The notes under the pieces are model-generated. The model saw nothing but the letters and a program-made list of their open reading frames with translations. It made no database searches and was not told the DNA's origin. Below, piece after piece: positions 6,460 through 7,096 of a stretch of DNA of 7,096 bases. The stretch comes from an uncultured Clostridium sp. Lineage in GTDB: Bacteria > Bacillota > Clostridia > TANB77 > CAG-508. Where the stretch lies: contig CAMNND010000053.1 in assembly GCA_946545035.1 (NCBI GenBank), forward strand, positions 1 through 7,096, read 5' to 3'. Each line of letters opens with the position of its first letter. Position 1 is the stretch's first letter. A program made the position numbers and the translations under genes.

Positions 6460-6511
6460 ATATGAAGAAAGCTGGGAAAATTAAGACAATAATTGCCAAC
6501 TTTCTTCATAT
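6460..6511 (+). terminator. Long hairpin between hisS and the DUF951 gene
   Basis: ATATGAAGAAAG (6460-6471) pairs perfectly with CTTTCTTCATAT (6500-6511). Inside, TGG/CCA (6473-6475/6496-6498) and AATT/AATT (6479-6482/6491-6494) extend it into a long imperfect stem. Only a short TTTT run (6511-6514) follows, so it may be a weak terminator, a partial readthrough site or a processing/stability hairpin at the 3' end of the hisS message. It ends 9 nt before the next ribosome binding site. Confidence 0.5.
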
Positions 6512-6535
6512 TTTAATATAAAAGGAGGCATATAC

Positions 6536-6715
6536 ATGCAATATGAGGTTGGAGATAAAGTGAGAACTAAAAAGCAACATCCATGTGGAAGTAAAATATG
6601 GGAAATAATACGTGTTGGTGTAGACTTTAAATTGAAGTGTGAAGGATGTGGACATATTATAACTTTACCAAGAGAGAAAGCTCTTAAAGCTATCACAAAA
6701 AAAATAGAAAATTAG
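6536..6715 (+). CDS. DUF951 family small protein
   Basis: This 59-residue protein starts 7 nt after a near-perfect site AAAGGAGG (6521-6528). It begins MQYEVGDKVRTKK, followed by QHPCGSKIWEIIRVGVDFKL, then KCEGCGHIITLPREKALK. The order VGDxV, HPCGxxxWEIxRxGxD, KCxGCG, hydrophobic-PR is diagnostic of DUF951 (the YyzM type of Bacillus subtilis). Cys17, Cys35 and Cys38, perhaps with His16 or His40, look like a small metal-binding or zinc-ribbon site. Members are about 60-70 residues, widespread in Firmicutes, and of unknown function. It is basic, with no signal peptide or membrane segment, so it is probably a cytoplasmic protein. It follows hisS by 85 bp, across a hairpin. It likely depends on readthrough from the synthetase genes or on a weak promoter inside the hisS 3' end. 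Confidence 0.92.
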   Translation: MQYEVGDKVRTKKQHPCGSKIWEIIRVGVDFKLKCEGCGHIITLPREKALKAITKKIEN

Positions 6716-6727
6716 ATGAAAAATGTA

Positions 6728-6756
6728 TTGACTTTATAATATAGATATGCTATCAT
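6728..6756 (+). promoter_or_regulatory. Tandem promoter P1 of a downstream unit
   Basis: TTGACT (6728-6733), a 17-nt spacer and TATCAT (6751-6756) form a good sigma-A-type promoter 13 bp after the DUF951 stop. It shares the lead-in AAAAATGT just before the -35 with P2. No gene starts between it and the window end. Confidence 0.65.
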
Positions 6757-6867
6757 AACCAAGTGCTATTTGAGAGGCATATTTTTAGAGAAAATTTAAA
6801 AGAAAACTACCGAATATGATGCAGAGGAAAATGGTAGAAAAATTCTTAAAAAACTTTAAAAAATGTG

Positions 6868-6899
6868 TTGACAAAGAGCAATCAAAATGGTATTATAAT
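6868..6899 (+). promoter_or_regulatory. Tandem promoter P2 of a downstream unit
   Basis: A perfect TTGACA (6868-6873) is followed after 17 nt by TATTAT (6891-6896), which overlaps a consensus TATAAT (6894-6899). The preceding stretch (about 6839-6866) is A-rich with A-tracts, as in UP elements. Its strength and tandem setting fit a stable RNA operon promoter. Confidence 0.75.
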
Positions 6900-6925
6900 T
6901 TAGTACTTAGCAAGAGATGAGAACA

Positions 6926-6939
6926 TATAAATATTTATA
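6926..6939. repeat. 14-bp perfect A/T palindrome
   Basis: TATAAATATTTATA reads the same on both strands. It lies about 20 bp downstream of the predicted P2 start. It may be a protein-binding site or simply AT-rich composition. Confidence 0.35.
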
Positions 6940-6947
6940 AGATTTGT

Positions 6948-7002
6948 ATGTAAATTAGTAATTATACAGCTTGAGAAAACATATACTAATTTATATTTTT
7001 TT
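6948..7002 (+). terminator. A/T hairpin with U-tract between P2 and P3
   Basis: TAAATTAGTA (6951-6960) and TACTAATTTA (6984-6993) form a perfect 10-bp stem, extendable by three pairs including one G-U. The loop is 23 nt. A run of seven T residues follows (6996-7002). The arrangement looks like a weak intrinsic terminator or attenuator acting on P1 and P2 transcripts, but the stem is nearly all A-T. Confidence 0.4.
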
Positions 7003-7017
7003 GTACCAAAAATGGTC

Positions 7018-7079
7018 TAAAAAATATTTTAAAAATATTTCAAAAATATGTTGACATCAAATGCAAAAAGTAGTAAAAT
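7018..7079 (+). promoter_or_regulatory. Tandem promoter P3 with UP-like A-tracts
   Basis: TTGACA (7051-7056), a 17-nt spacer and TAAAAT (7074-7079) make a near-consensus promoter, with a start near 7086. Directly upstream, 7018-7048 alternates phased A and T tracts of the kind seen in UP elements of rRNA promoters. With P1 and P2 it forms a tandem array. By analogy with Clostridia, this suggests that an rRNA or tRNA operon begins just past the window. That identity is inferred, because no RNA gene is visible here. Confidence 0.75.
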
Positions 7080-7096
7080 ACAAAATGTTCGCAGCG

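Larger units (their letters stand above)
6716..7096 (+). other. Gene-free promoter region, about 380 bp
   Basis: No convincing coding sequence is present on either strand. The region holds three tandem promoters, a palindrome and an A/T hairpin described separately. Between P1 and P2 (6757-6860) I see only AT-rich sequence and a short CTACC/GGTAG inverted repeat. The last ten bases, GTTCGCAGCG, are GC-richer and may be the start of the transcribed leader of the next unit. Confidence 0.6.

Noticed and set aside
6481..6696. 71-codon reading frame on the minus strand opposite the DUF951 gene
   Set aside because: The + strand encodes a clear DUF951 protein with an excellent ribosome binding site, so the minus frame is its shadow.
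6816..6920. 34-codon + strand frame starting ATGATGCAG
   Set aside because: It lacks a ribosome binding site and runs straight through promoter P2; its sequence resembles no known family.

Overview
The window is AT-rich (roughly 30% G+C by eye). It has A-rich codon choice (AGA for Arg, ATA for Ile), strong AAGGAG-type ribosome binding sites, and promoters of the TTGACA-17-TATAAT kind. Together with the gene types (RNase J, a clostridial-style GluRS, a DUF951 protein), this points to a low-GC Gram-positive bacterium, most likely Clostridia. All five genes lie on the + strand. They are RNA-metabolism or translation genes plus one orphan transglutaminase-like protein. No mobile element, CRISPR array, tRNA or rRNA gene is visible inside the window.

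Layout. 1-341: a possible terminator of an upstream unit, then a strong promoter (52-80), then a hairpin-rich leader of about 180 nt that ends in a good intrinsic terminator (239-266) about 90 bp before the first gene. 354-2225: rnj, ribonuclease J with an unusual basic N-terminal tail, closed by a strong terminator (2244-2281). 2329-3324: a cytoplasmic transglutaminase-fold protein of unknown role, with its own likely promoter beside the rnj terminator. 3433-5067: gltX, glutamyl-tRNA synthetase, from a good extended -10 promoter (3366-3394). 5155-6450: a histidyl-tRNA synthetase of the second (HisS2-like) lineage, after an 87-bp gap holding a GC-rich islet and a perfect A/T hairpin. 6536-6715: a 59-residue DUF951 zinc-ribbon-like protein. 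6716-7096: no gene, but three tandem sigma-A-type promoters, a weak A/T terminator-like hairpin and an A-tract UP-like element. This layout is typical of the region upstream of a strongly expressed stable RNA operon lying beyond the window.

How it fits together. gltX, hisS and the DUF951 gene are probably one readthrough unit, since neither downstream gap contains a convincing promoter. The two synthetases charge tRNA-Glu and tRNA-His, and no T-box leader is visible for either. rnj processes and decays RNA, and its leader looks built for premature termination. The least explained sequences are the rnj leader (about 87-266), the GC-rich islet between gltX and hisS (5072-5103), and the orphan transglutaminase-like gene. 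No clearly new multi-gene system is evident.
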